Part shown: positions 16,399 through 24,667 of the stretch, piece by piece
Numbering within the stretch: the first letter of the stretch is position 1
How the letters are laid out: every line of letters starts with the position of its first letter
DNA from: JADJLQ01 sp038251405
Lineage (GTDB): Bacteria > Bacteroidota > Bacteroidia > Chitinophagales > Saprospiraceae
Direction: 5' to 3'
NCBI GenBank assembly: GCA_038251405.1
Contig: JBBSBH010000005.1
Span: 1-64,000 of the forward strand
Length of the DNA: 64,000 nt
The notes under the pieces: generated by a model
What the model saw: the letters and a program-made list of their open reading frames with translations, nothing else
What the model was told of the DNA's origin: nothing
Databases searched by the model: none
Program-made: the position numbers and the translations under genes

Positions 16399-16605
16399 AA
16401 CTGGTACTTAAAAATGTAAATATTTACATAAAGTGGTACTTAAAAATGCGATTTTCCACATAAAGTGGTACGAGAAAGTGTAATTCTACCGACCACAATG
16501 CACCAATAATAAAATACTAATATTTACATAAAGTGGTACTTAAAAATGCGATTTTCCACATAAAGTGGTACGAGAAAGTGTAATTCTACCGACCGCAATG
16601 CACCA
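16399..16605. repeat. GGTAC repeat array with 100-bp tandem duplication at the mnmG 3' end
   Basis: The 85 bases at 16421-16505 recur at 16521-16605 with a single change (A to G at 16495/16595), an exact 100-base period. Copy 2 contains the last six codons and stop of mnmG; copy 1 repeats that tail outside the gene. Within each copy, units of about 32 bases start with (AAAGT)GGTAC: GGTACTTAAAAATG at about 16402 and 16435, then GGTACGAGAAAGTG at about 16467. They end in TTTACAT, TTCCACAT or TCTACC. GTAAATATTTAC at 16416-16427 is a perfect palindrome. The units could be protein-binding sites or terminator hairpins. Confidence 0.9.
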
Positions 16606-18451
16606 GTAAAATACTGATATCACTGGGTGTAATGCCGCTGATTCTACTGGCCTGGCCTATAGTTCGGGGTTTATGCCTTGAAAGTTTTTCGCGTGCCTCG
16701 GCGGAGAAAGAGGTAATTCCTTTGTAATTAAAATTTTCCGGCAACCGCATTTCTTCCAGACGATTCATTTTCTCTACGAGATCGCGCTCGCGCTGAAGAT
16801 AGCCTTCGTATTTGATGTCTATTTCGGCAAGTTCAATCGATTCATGATTGTATGATGACATCATCTCCTGAACTACGGACACATGCCGATTCAGCGCTAC
16901 CAGGCTGATTTCAGGCCTCAATAAAATAGTATACAATTTTACTTTTTGAGATAATGGAGTACTACCTATAGAATTTAGATAGCCATTCATTTGATCAGGA
17001 CTCACCGACGAAGTTTTGATCAAAGTTTCTATCTGCTCTGATTGATTTCTTTTGATTATCACCCGATCCTGCCGTTCTTCAGTGCCTCGCACTCCCAGTT
17101 TAAAAGCTAAAGGGGTTAACCGTAAGTCCGCATTATCTTGTCTGAGCAACATCCTGTATTCGGCACGCGATGTAAACATTCTATAGGGTTCATTAGTCCC
17201 TTTATTTACCAAGTCGTCTACGAGCACTCCGATGTATGCTTCTGATCTTTTTAGAATGAAAGGTTCTTCTTCATGGATCGCCAAATGAGCATTCATTCCA
17301 GCGATCAAACCCTGGCAAGCGGCTTCTTCGTATCCGGTGGTACCATTGATTTGTCCAGCAAAAAATAAATTTTTTACCAAATGAGTCTCTAGGCTTAATG
17401 AAAGCTGGGTTGGTGGAAAATAATCATACTCTATAGCATAGCCGGGTCTAAACATTTTTACATCTTCAAAGCCCTGGATTTTCTTTAGTGCTTTGTATTG
17501 TACTTCCTCCGGTAACGAAGATGAAAATCCATTTACATAGACTTCACAGGTATCCCAGCCTTCGGGTTCTACAAAAAGCTGGTGCCTGTCTTTATCTGCA
17601 AATCGATTGATTTTATCTTCAATAGAAGGGCAATATCTTGGGCCTAGACCTTGAATTCTTCCAGTAAACATGGGGCTCTGATCAAAGCCTGTCTTCAATA
17701 TATCGTGTACTTCCTGGTTCGTATAGGTGATATGACAGGGAAGTTGCTTTTCAAGTTTTGGAGTATCGGTGTAAGAAAATTTTCCGGCAGGTTCATCTCC
17801 CAATTGTATTTCCATACGATCATAGTGAAGACTACGACCATCGATGCGCGGAGGAGTACCTGTTTTCATCCGACCACTTTCGAAGCCAAGCGAGACCAAT
17901 TGTTCCGTTATTCCAGTAGCTGCTTTTTCACCTGCTCTACCACCCCCAAATTGTTTTTCACCTATATGAATGATACCATTGAGAAAAGTACCATTAGTAA
18001 GCACGACTGCTTTAGATTCTATTTCAAGACCCATAGAAGTACGCATGCCGCATACACTTCCATCTTTTATCAGCATGCTGCTGCCCATGTCCTGCCAGAA
18101 GTCGATATGGGGATGTGCTTCGAGCATAGTGCGCCATTTCCGTGCAAAAAGATTTCGGTCACTTTGGGCTCTTGGACTCCACATGGCGGGTCCTTTTGAC
18201 CTATTTAAAATTCTAAACTGGACCATAGTATGATCTGTGACTATGCCACTATAACCTCCCAATGCATCTATTTCTCGAACGATCTGACCTTTAGCCACGC
18301 CGCCCATGGCTGGATTGCATGACATCTGGGCAATAGTCTGCATATTCATCGTCATTAGCAGCACTTTTGAGCCCAGATTAGCTGCAGCTACCGCGGCTTC
18401 ACACCCTGCGTGCCCGGCACCTACCACTATCACATCGTACTTAGGAAACAT
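16586..18451 (-). CDS. mnmG: tRNA uridine-34 carboxymethylaminomethyl enzyme MnmG (GidA)
   Basis: A 621-residue FAD protein that, with MnmE, adds the carboxymethylaminomethyl group to U34 of tRNAs. The N-terminal FAD motif is VVGAGHAGCEAA at about 8-19. Other landmarks are CNPAMGGVAKGQIVREIDAL, GTFLNGIIHIGE and the C-terminal GYLQRERD and RISGITPSDISILL. Length is normal. A TATCTTTG box is 76 bases upstream. Its last codons and stop lie inside the 100-bp tandem repeat. Confidence 0.97.
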   Translation of the reverse strand: MFPKYDVIVVGAGHAGCEAAVAAANLGSKVLLMTMNMQTIAQMSCNPAMGGVAKGQIVREIDALGGYSGIVTDHTMVQFRILNRSKGPAMWSPRAQSDRNLFARKWRTMLEAHPHIDFWQDMGSSMLIKDGSVCGMRTSMGLEIESKAVVLTNGTFLNGIIHIGEKQFGGGRAGEKAATGITEQLVSLGFESGRMKTGTPPRIDGRSLHYDRMEIQLGDEPAGKFSYTDTPKLEKQLPCHITYTNQEVHDILKTGFDQSPMFTGRIQGLGPRYCPSIEDKINRFADKDRHQLFVEPEGWDTCEVYVNGFSSSLPEEVQYKALKKIQGFEDVKMFRPGYAIEYDYFPPTQLSLSLETHLVKNLFFAGQINGTTGYEEAACQGLIAGMNAHLAIHEEEPFILKRSEAYIGVLVDDLVNKGTNEPYRMFTSRAEYRMLLRQDNADLRLTPLAFKLGVRGTEERQDRVIIKRNQSEQIETLIKTSSVSPDQMNGYLNSIGSTPLSQKVKLYTILLRPEISLVALNRHVSVVQEMMSSYNHESIELAEIDIKYEGYLQRERDLVEKMNRLEEMRLPENFNYKGITSFSAEAREKLSRHKPRTIGQASRISGITPSDISILLVHCGR

Positions 18452-18526
18452 TTTACTTACTAATTTTTGATCAATTGATTACTCTATCAATAATTGAGCC
18501 TTATTCATTTTTTCGAAAAAGGATTG

Positions 18527-18534
18527 CAAAGATA
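18527..18534 (-). promoter_or_regulatory. -7 promoter box of mnmG
   Basis: TATCTTTG on the minus strand, a full match to TAnnTTTG, 76 bases upstream of the mnmG ATG. Confidence 0.5.
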
Positions 18535-18609
18535 GGGGAAGTTTGGGCTTTGAATATGGTGAGCGGAATTTGATTTGACTTAAACAAAAATCAATTTACC
18601 AAAATTTAC

Positions 18610-18640
18610 TTGTATCGTGTAGTAGTACACATTACATTTG
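18610..18640 (+). promoter_or_regulatory. higBA promoter with internal operator
   Basis: TTG at 18610-18612 and TACATTTG at 18633-18640 are spaced as -33 and -7 elements. Between them GTGTA (18617-18621) and TACAC (18626-18630) form an inverted repeat, well placed for repression by HigA. The -7 box ends three bases before the higB ATG, so the transcript would be leaderless. Confidence 0.55.
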
Positions 18641-18643
18641 TAA

Positions 18644-18922
18644 ATGATAATATCAATTCGGCATAAAGGGCTAATTATTTATTATCAGAATGGGGATGGC
18701 TCAAAACTGCCTTTTGAATATCTTAAAAAAATTAATCGAATTTTTGATCAACTTGATGCAGTGACAACGGTTGCAGACTTATTGGAAATGGGACAAGGCA
18801 TACATAAATTAACTGGAGAAATGTCTGAATTTTGGTCCATAAAGATCTCCGCTAATTATAGGTTGATTTTTAGATTTGAGAAAGGAGATCTTTTCGATAT
18901 TGACTATATAGACTATCATTAA
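18644..18922 (+). CDS. higB: HigB-type toxin (RelE/ParE superfamily mRNA interferase)
   Basis: A 92-residue toxin with the HigB pattern: RHKGLIIYY at the N-terminus, GIHKLTGEMSEFWSIKISAN in the middle, then YRLIFRFEKGDLFDIDYIDYH at the end. Such toxins cut mRNA on the ribosome. It is intact and at full length and is followed by its antitoxin gene after ten bases. Both neighbours of the pair are unrelated core or surface genes. Confidence 0.93.
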   Translation: MIISIRHKGLIIYYQNGDGSKLPFEYLKKINRIFDQLDAVTTVADLLEMGQGIHKLTGEMSEFWSIKISANYRLIFRFEKGDLFDIDYIDYH

Positions 18923-18932
18923 AATAAAAGCA

Positions 18933-19232
18933 ATGTTAAAAAGAAATTTACCACCCGTTCATCCGGGAGAAATATTAAGAGAAGACTACATTAAAGAAAG
19001 AGGTCTTACTATTACTCAGGTAGCATCCGGTATAGGAGTTGCCAGGGCCAATTTGTCAGCCATCTTAAACGAGCGAGCAGGAATAAGTCCTACCATGGCT
19101 GTAAAACTTTCTGTTGCGTTTGGAAATACTTCCGAATTTTGGATGAATCTTCAAAAGAATTATGAAATATGGCATGCTGAAAAGAGCGTTAATACAAAGA
19201 AAATAAAATACTTTGCTAAAATAGATTTGTAA
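18933..19232 (+). CDS. higA: HigA antitoxin (XRE family)
   Basis: A 99-residue HigA. PPVHPGEILREDYIKERGLT is the family's opening, followed by the helix-turn-helix QVASGIGVARANLSAILNER and FGNTSEFWMNLQKNYEIWHA. It neutralises HigB and represses the operon, probably at the GTGTA/TACAC site before higB. It converges with the beta-helix gene, whose stop is 12 bases away, with no visible terminator between. Confidence 0.94.
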   Translation: MLKRNLPPVHPGEILREDYIKERGLTITQVASGIGVARANLSAILNERAGISPTMAVKLSVAFGNTSEFWMNLQKNYEIWHAEKSVNTKKIKYFAKIDL

Positions 19233-19244
19233 CCAGGACCTCCA

Positions 19245-21152
19245 TCACTTTCTCACTCCATACCAGGGTATCACACCGTTAAATTCCAATGCTCCCAAAT
19301 CAGGCGACTTTCCAGTAAATCCATCCGTAATATTAGGCAATGCACAACCGGCGTCTATAGCTTTACTGCCTGCCTTTAATCGAAAATCATTTCCTTCAAT
19401 AGAATATATCTTACCTTTTCTCTTGGGGTCCGGCAATATTATTTTCTCAAATATATTTTCAGAAAGTTCTATACCATGAGATTCAAATCCTGTTTTAGCA
19501 TTCAGTTCTTTTAATGTTTTAAATTCCATCATAGGTATTTCCCGATCATCAGCATTATTCAAAGTATCATGCAGGGGTATTCGAAGTCTGTAGTTTATTT
19601 TATTGGTATCTGAAATTCTATATCCATTATAATCCATAGATGAGTACCTGGTAAAAGTGGTTGCTGAAAATACGGGGCGGTCGTCAAGCCCTATAAATAA
19701 ATTGTTCCGAAAATGGCCATTTGAAAAATTCTGGATGGCAGCATTGGCGATAAAAGTATTATTCAGGGTATAGATTCCGGAAGGCCGCACGGTATATTTC
19801 ATGGCTGTTCCAGGTATATGATACAGGATATTTTTGATGAAATAAACCGGGCCACCGAAAATGGGTTGAGCGCTAATCGCTGAGTGATACGAATTAAAGC
19901 CACGATTTTCAAAAACCCTGATATTGTGCACGCCACCATCTGCCTCGATAAAATCATCTGAAGTATTGAAAATATCATTGTGATAAATATCAATAGAAAC
20001 ACATTTTTTCCCGGGCTCAGGTTGCCCGTGGGTATCTACGCAAATTCCATCATGAAAATACGATATAGAATTATTACAAATCACATGGCACTGCCCATAA
20101 ACTTTGATGGCATAGTATGAACTGAGTCTTTCAGGGACTTCGAATCCAGCCCAGCCAATCAAGGTATCTTTCGGATGTCGACCAATGATAGTATTGTCAG
20201 CGATATAGAAATCTTTGGAATCTTCCGAGTAGGTAGATACGGCCACTCCAATATCTTCGAACTTACAATTTTTTACCACCAGGCCTTTAGACCCCATGAC
20301 ATGTTTTAGTCCTGCATAAAAGGCAATATCCGTATTTCGAATAGTGATCCCTTCAAAGTAGTGATAATCGCCGGCCATTACATCAAAAAGCCGATAAGAT
20401 CCATCTCCATCAAAGATTACTTCACCATCTCCTGCGGCTTTTATTGTAATAGGTTTTTCCTCAGTTCCTTTCTGAGTAAATACATAGGCACCATGAAAAT
20501 CCAAAGCCAATGGATCAGCGTATTGCAGCCGGTTGGCTTTGTACAATCCTGCATGTACTAAGATCACATCTCCCGGTTGCACCCTGGCGTCGGGAACATT
20601 CCACCAATCACCGGTATTGCCTTCACCGTAATAGGCAGCATTCAATCCTGTAAACGATGGACTCATACGCTCGCCTTTATACCCGGGCGGATACACATGA
20701 TATACCTGGCCATGCTCATAAGGCCTGGGCTCAGACTTTGTTTTTATGGTAACTATCTTTTCAGAATCTCCCTCTATACCATCCTCATCAGACAGTGAAA
20801 ATTTACATTCGTACCAGGTACTTTCCTGTAGATTGAAAATGCTTCCTGCAAACATATTTTCAGTAGTGTATACCCATCTTTGTTCATGACCATATACTTT
20901 TTCACCCCCTATTCTCAATAATGGCATTGCTTCCAACCACTGGTCAGCTCCTTTTTTTCTGTACTTTACCTCTACATGAGCGTTTCGATTTTGGTCTCCG
21001 GATATATACCATTCGAAGCCTGCACAAACTAATGTAGGCGGTTCTACGATGAAATTATTAGTTTTAGTTCTATTGAACGAGGGAATTATGGTACTAAAGC
21101 TGGATTGAAAAATCAAACCTGAAATAGTAATTACAAAGAATAAAAATTTCAT
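19245..21152 (-). CDS. Secreted right-handed beta-helix protein
   Basis: A 635-residue protein with a signal peptide (residues 1-20, LFFVITISGLIFQSSFS). Residues about 35-155 look like a fibronectin-like region (EVKYRKKGADQWLEA). Residues about 195-510 carry parallel beta-helix repeats rich in N and G (GDVILVHAGLYKANRL, VVKNCKFEDIGVAVSTYS, YHNDIFNTSDDFIEADGG). A DLGALEFNG block near the C-terminus is often seen in such right-handed helix proteins. The fold is used by polysaccharide lyases and hydrolases; no catalytic set can be named. No T9SS tail is seen. Confidence 0.82.
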   Translation of the reverse strand: MKFLFFVITISGLIFQSSFSTIIPSFNRTKTNNFIVEPPTLVCAGFEWYISGDQNRNAHVEVKYRKKGADQWLEAMPLLRIGGEKVYGHEQRWVYTTENMFAGSIFNLQESTWYECKFSLSDEDGIEGDSEKIVTIKTKSEPRPYEHGQVYHVYPPGYKGERMSPSFTGLNAAYYGEGNTGDWWNVPDARVQPGDVILVHAGLYKANRLQYADPLALDFHGAYVFTQKGTEEKPITIKAAGDGEVIFDGDGSYRLFDVMAGDYHYFEGITIRNTDIAFYAGLKHVMGSKGLVVKNCKFEDIGVAVSTYSEDSKDFYIADNTIIGRHPKDTLIGWAGFEVPERLSSYYAIKVYGQCHVICNNSISYFHDGICVDTHGQPEPGKKCVSIDIYHNDIFNTSDDFIEADGGVHNIRVFENRGFNSYHSAISAQPIFGGPVYFIKNILYHIPGTAMKYTVRPSGIYTLNNTFIANAAIQNFSNGHFRNNLFIGLDDRPVFSATTFTRYSSMDYNGYRISDTNKINYRLRIPLHDTLNNADDREIPMMEFKTLKELNAKTGFESHGIELSENIFEKIILPDPKRKGKIYSIEGNDFRLKAGSKAIDAGCALPNITDGFTGKSPDLGALEFNGVIPWYGVRK

Positions 21153-21202
21153 ATGGTGAATTTAGTGGAGAATATATCACCTTTTGCCTAAATATGGTAC
21201 AT

Positions 21203-24200
21203 CTAAAACGTATACACGCTGCAGGCCGCATTATTATTGGCTATCACCAATTTCCCATTTACTAAGGTCATATCCCGCACTTCGGATTTTAGATTCAGTC
21301 CCGAGTTGGCAATCACTTTGAATTGATGGTTTCCCATTCCCTTTAAAAACAAGCCCCGGGAAGCCGCCATTCTGCACATCTGGGGTTTTAATGAATAAAA
21401 ATTTCCTCCCACCACGATGTCTTTGATATGGTCTTTATCAAAATCATGAATTACTATTCCCATTACAGGCGCTATCTGAGCTTCCGTCGGAAATGATTGA
21501 AATTCAAACTTTCCGTTATTGTTCCATAGAATTCCTGAATTAAAATTTTCAGCCTTGAATGTCTTCACTTTTTCTTCAGGGAAATTGGGGAAAAAATCAT
21601 GGAATCTCATGTGTTCAAATTCTGAGTATTTCAGGCTTTTTTTTCGAATGGAGGGCACCTGTGCTGAGATCTCCATTTTAGAGCAAAATGGATAAGAAAA
21701 TTGATCCCCGGGCGCTTTCCAATTGATTAAAAATTCGCTCTTGCCATTATTGTCAAAATCTCCTACTTCCATGGTCAAAGGTGTTGCTATACTTGGTTGG
21801 AGTTTTGAGTTATAACCCCAATTGCCAACTACAAAATCAAGATCACCATCATCATCTATATCATCGCCAACAACTCGTTGCCACCAACCACTTGTATTTT
21901 GAATGGATTCGGCAGTATCCAGAGTACCCTTAGTATTAATAAATATCTGCAGTGGCATCCACTCCCCGGTGATGATCAAATCCGGCCACTGATCTTTATT
22001 CACATCAGCCCATTGAGCATCGGTGACCATCCCTGCATTAGCTATAGCTTTCGGAGTACTATTAGTCCAGCTACCCTGATCATTCTTTAACAGGTATGAT
22101 GGCGGTTGAATGCCGTAATTTCCAGGAATAACTCTTCCACCCAGGAATACTAATTGTCCATTATGGGAGGGCAAATCCGTTACCCTGATAGTAGAAAAAT
22201 TACCAATAACAGGAGGAATCCGCTGAGGGTCTACCGTAAAATTTCCACGACCATCATTTATATACAATCGCACAATGAAGGCCAATTGATCGAGTCCGAC
22301 TTCGTTGCTCCCGGATCCAATCAATAGATCCTGGTCTCCATCACCCTCAAAATCAAAGAATGCACCACACGTACTTTCAAAATTTTTATCTTTTTCAAAA
22401 ACTGCTATATTAGTTTGCATAAAATGACCATTGGGCTCCTGCACAAAAAGCTTATCGGGGTCATCTTTTGCTCCAAGTAAAATCAAATCTTCTAATCCAT
22501 CTTTATTGATATCTGCTTTCAAAATTTTAGGACCTTGAGTAGAGAGCATACTGAGTAATAGGGGTTCTACATTAAAATCATCGTATTTGTTTTCATGATG
22601 AACAGCTCCGTGTAAGACTTCGGAAGCATTTAACTCAGTAAAAACCGGCTTCAATACAATTTTCTTAAAGCTATATTGATAATTAGAATTAATATATTTT
22701 AAAGAAATTGTTTGATTGACAGTTGTATGCAGTAAAGTTTCGGCTTTTCCATCAGGCCATATGACTATAAGTGAATCAATAGAATCTATACTCCCCAGGC
22801 CAAATGTCAAATTGGGTTCGATACTACTTTGAAATCCCCTGTTTGTAAAATTTTCTTTGACAAATATTTTATCATTTGCTCTGATTATCACTTTCGCACC
22901 AATTCCAAATTTATTTTTTTCACTGCCCAGGAATTTTACTTTCAAATAGCTGTTTCCAATTGTATTATTTTGATAAAGAAGAGCGGCTTGATTCACATTA
23001 TTTATTACCAGATCAAGATCGCCATCATTATCTAAATCTGCGTAAGCCGATCCATTGCTAAAAGTCTTTTCTGTAAAACCTAATTTTTCAGCCTGATTCT
23101 CAAATTTAAAATTTTCTTTATTTACAAAAGCATAGTTCTGTAAAGGCGCAGACGGCAATTGATTGATGATACTGAGATTATTCCTGGCCTTATCGGGATT
23201 TTTATTTTTCTCATCGTACACAAATTCTCTGAAGTCACCTTCCATGATGTCTTTGTATATACCATTGGAAACGAAAATATCATTGAGACCATCATTTTGA
23301 AAATCAAAAATAGTGGCCCCCCAACTCCAATCGGTGGCTGCCACTCCAGCCAGATTAGCGATCTCCTGAAAATGACCAGTACCATCATTCAATTGCAAAC
23401 AATTTTGAATAAACTGGTAATAATAATTTGCCCTATATCGATAATCTTCCAAATGAAATGGCTCAAAGACTACCATTCTCTTTATACGTGCATTACCACC
23501 AGGTAACATATCTGTCGTAAATATTTCAGGGTTTCCGTCACCATTGATATCAGCCATATCCCCACCCATACTGGAAGTAGAACAATAATCAACCCGATTA
23601 TTCAGGTCTTCGGTAAAACTTCCATCCCGGTTATTGATGTATAAATAATCTTTTTCAAAAAAATCATTGGAAATATAAAGGTCTGGCCAACCATCACTAT
23701 TCACATCACCTGTAGCAATACCCAGTCCAAATCCAATAGCACTGGAGTAAATTCCAGCTTTCGTGGTTACATCTGTAAACGTATTCCCATCATTTCGCAT
23801 AAGTTTATCACCTGCAAGCTCATCCGGTGTTTCACGCATACTTTTGTACAATTCTATTTTGTCAGGATTCCTGAAACTATTATTCAAAATATAGCAATCT
23901 AAATCGCCATCATGATCGTAATCAAAGAAAGCCGCATGCGTACTGTAGCCTTTATTATTAAGATTATAGTCCTGCGCACGTTCTGTAAAAGTCAAATCAC
24001 CATTATTAATAAATAGTTCATTTTCTTTATTATCGCCATTGATATCGCCAGCATTGCAAACATAAATATCGAGCCATCCATCTGCATTGACATCAGCCAT
24101 ACTTACTCCGGTACTCCATGCTTTGGTGCCTCCCACTTTAGCCTTTTCAGTAATGTCTTCGAACTGTAACTTACCACCTGGCTTCGTAATATTCAGATAT

Positions 24201-24502
24201 AATTTATTTTGATGTTGGTTGGATGTAAAATAAATATCAGGCAAGCCATCATTATTTATATCACCTGTGGCAACACCTCCACCATTGTAAAAATTTCTAT
24301 AGGTGATTACATTAAAATCCGGTCTTTCATTTACTTCATTGATGAAATTGATACCACTTTGTGTGGAGTCTATGGAAGTGAACAATGAAGCCTCTGCGGT
24401 AATAATTTTTGTATTTACCGCTTCATGGCATCCAATGAGTACGAAAAAATATACCACATGGAGCTGTACACATCTTAAAAAACTGAAACGAAAATACTTC
24501 AT
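21203..24502 (-). CDS. FG-GAP/VCBS repeat lipoprotein with ASPIC/UnbV domain
   Basis: About 1100 residues. The start at 24502 gives a lipoprotein signal ending VLIGC (Cys25); the upstream ATG at 24541 would add 13 residues that spoil it. Repeats carry calcium loops such as DINNDGLPDIYF, DYDHDGDLDCYI and DLDNDGDLDLVI. An ASPIC/UnbV domain lies near residues 530-600 (GIGAKVIIRANDKIF, LIVIWPDGK). This build resembles CRTAC1-like surface beta-propeller proteins of Bacteroidota. Role is unknown; surface binding or glycan-related function is likely. It is divergent to a paralogue at 24668. Confidence 0.88.
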   Translation of the reverse strand: MKYFRFSFLRCVQLHVVYFFVLIGCHEAVNTKIITAEASLFTSIDSTQSGINFINEVNERPDFNVITYRNFYNGGGVATGDINNDGLPDIYFTSNQHQNKLYLNITKPGGKLQFEDITEKAKVGGTKAWSTGVSMADVNADGWLDIYVCNAGDINGDNKENELFINNGDLTFTERAQDYNLNNKGYSTHAAFFDYDHDGDLDCYILNNSFRNPDKIELYKSMRETPDELAGDKLMRNDGNTFTDVTTKAGIYSSAIGFGLGIATGDVNSDGWPDLYISNDFFEKDYLYINNRDGSFTEDLNNRVDYCSTSSMGGDMADINGDGNPEIFTTDMLPGGNARIKRMVVFEPFHLEDYRYRANYYYQFIQNCLQLNDGTGHFQEIANLAGVAATDWSWGATIFDFQNDGLNDIFVSNGIYKDIMEGDFREFVYDEKNKNPDKARNNLSIINQLPSAPLQNYAFVNKENFKFENQAEKLGFTEKTFSNGSAYADLDNDGDLDLVINNVNQAALLYQNNTIGNSYLKVKFLGSEKNKFGIGAKVIIRANDKIFVKENFTNRGFQSSIEPNLTFGLGSIDSIDSLIVIWPDGKAETLLHTTVNQTISLKYINSNYQYSFKKIVLKPVFTELNASEVLHGAVHHENKYDDFNVEPLLLSMLSTQGPKILKADINKDGLEDLILLGAKDDPDKLFVQEPNGHFMQTNIAVFEKDKNFESTCGAFFDFEGDGDQDLLIGSGSNEVGLDQLAFIVRLYINDGRGNFTVDPQRIPPVIGNFSTIRVTDLPSHNGQLVFLGGRVIPGNYGIQPPSYLLKNDQGSWTNSTPKAIANAGMVTDAQWADVNKDQWPDLIITGEWMPLQIFINTKGTLDTAESIQNTSGWWQRVVGDDIDDDGDLDFVVGNWGYNSKLQPSIATPLTMEVGDFDNNGKSEFLINWKAPGDQFSYPFCSKMEISAQVPSIRKKSLKYSEFEHMRFHDFFPNFPEEKVKTFKAENFNSGILWNNNGKFEFQSFPTEAQIAPVMGIVIHDFDKDHIKDIVVGGNFYSLKPQMCRMAASRGLFLKGMGNHQFKVIANSGLNLKSEVRDMTLVNGKLVIANNNAACSVYTF

Positions 24503-24564
24503 AATAGTTCTTGCAATCAACGGACAAATTAATTTAGTCACCTATCCATTCAAAATTAGTGTGG

Positions 24565-24572
24565 CAAAGATA
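24565..24572 (-). promoter_or_regulatory. -7 promoter box, leftward UnbV lipoprotein
   Basis: TATCTTTG on the minus strand, 62 bases upstream of the ATG at 24502. Its position also supports that start over the one at 24541. Confidence 0.5.
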
Positions 24573-24630
24573 AAGGAGTGTTTTTAATTGTCAGGATTCA
24601 AGTTCCCTTTCACTGGCCATATAAATTGAT

Positions 24631-24638
24631 TAATTTTG
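24631..24638 (+). promoter_or_regulatory. -7 promoter box, rightward UnbV lipoprotein
   Basis: TAATTTTG matches TAnnTTTG and lies 29 bases upstream of the ATG at 24668. With the box at 24565 it forms a back-to-back promoter pair. Confidence 0.5.
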
Positions 24639-24667
24639 CAATTCATTTAGATGCTTAGATTTTATAG

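Noticed and set aside
16399..16605. CRISPR array
   Set aside because: The units are adjacent tandem copies with no unique spacers, and part of the repeat is mnmG coding sequence.
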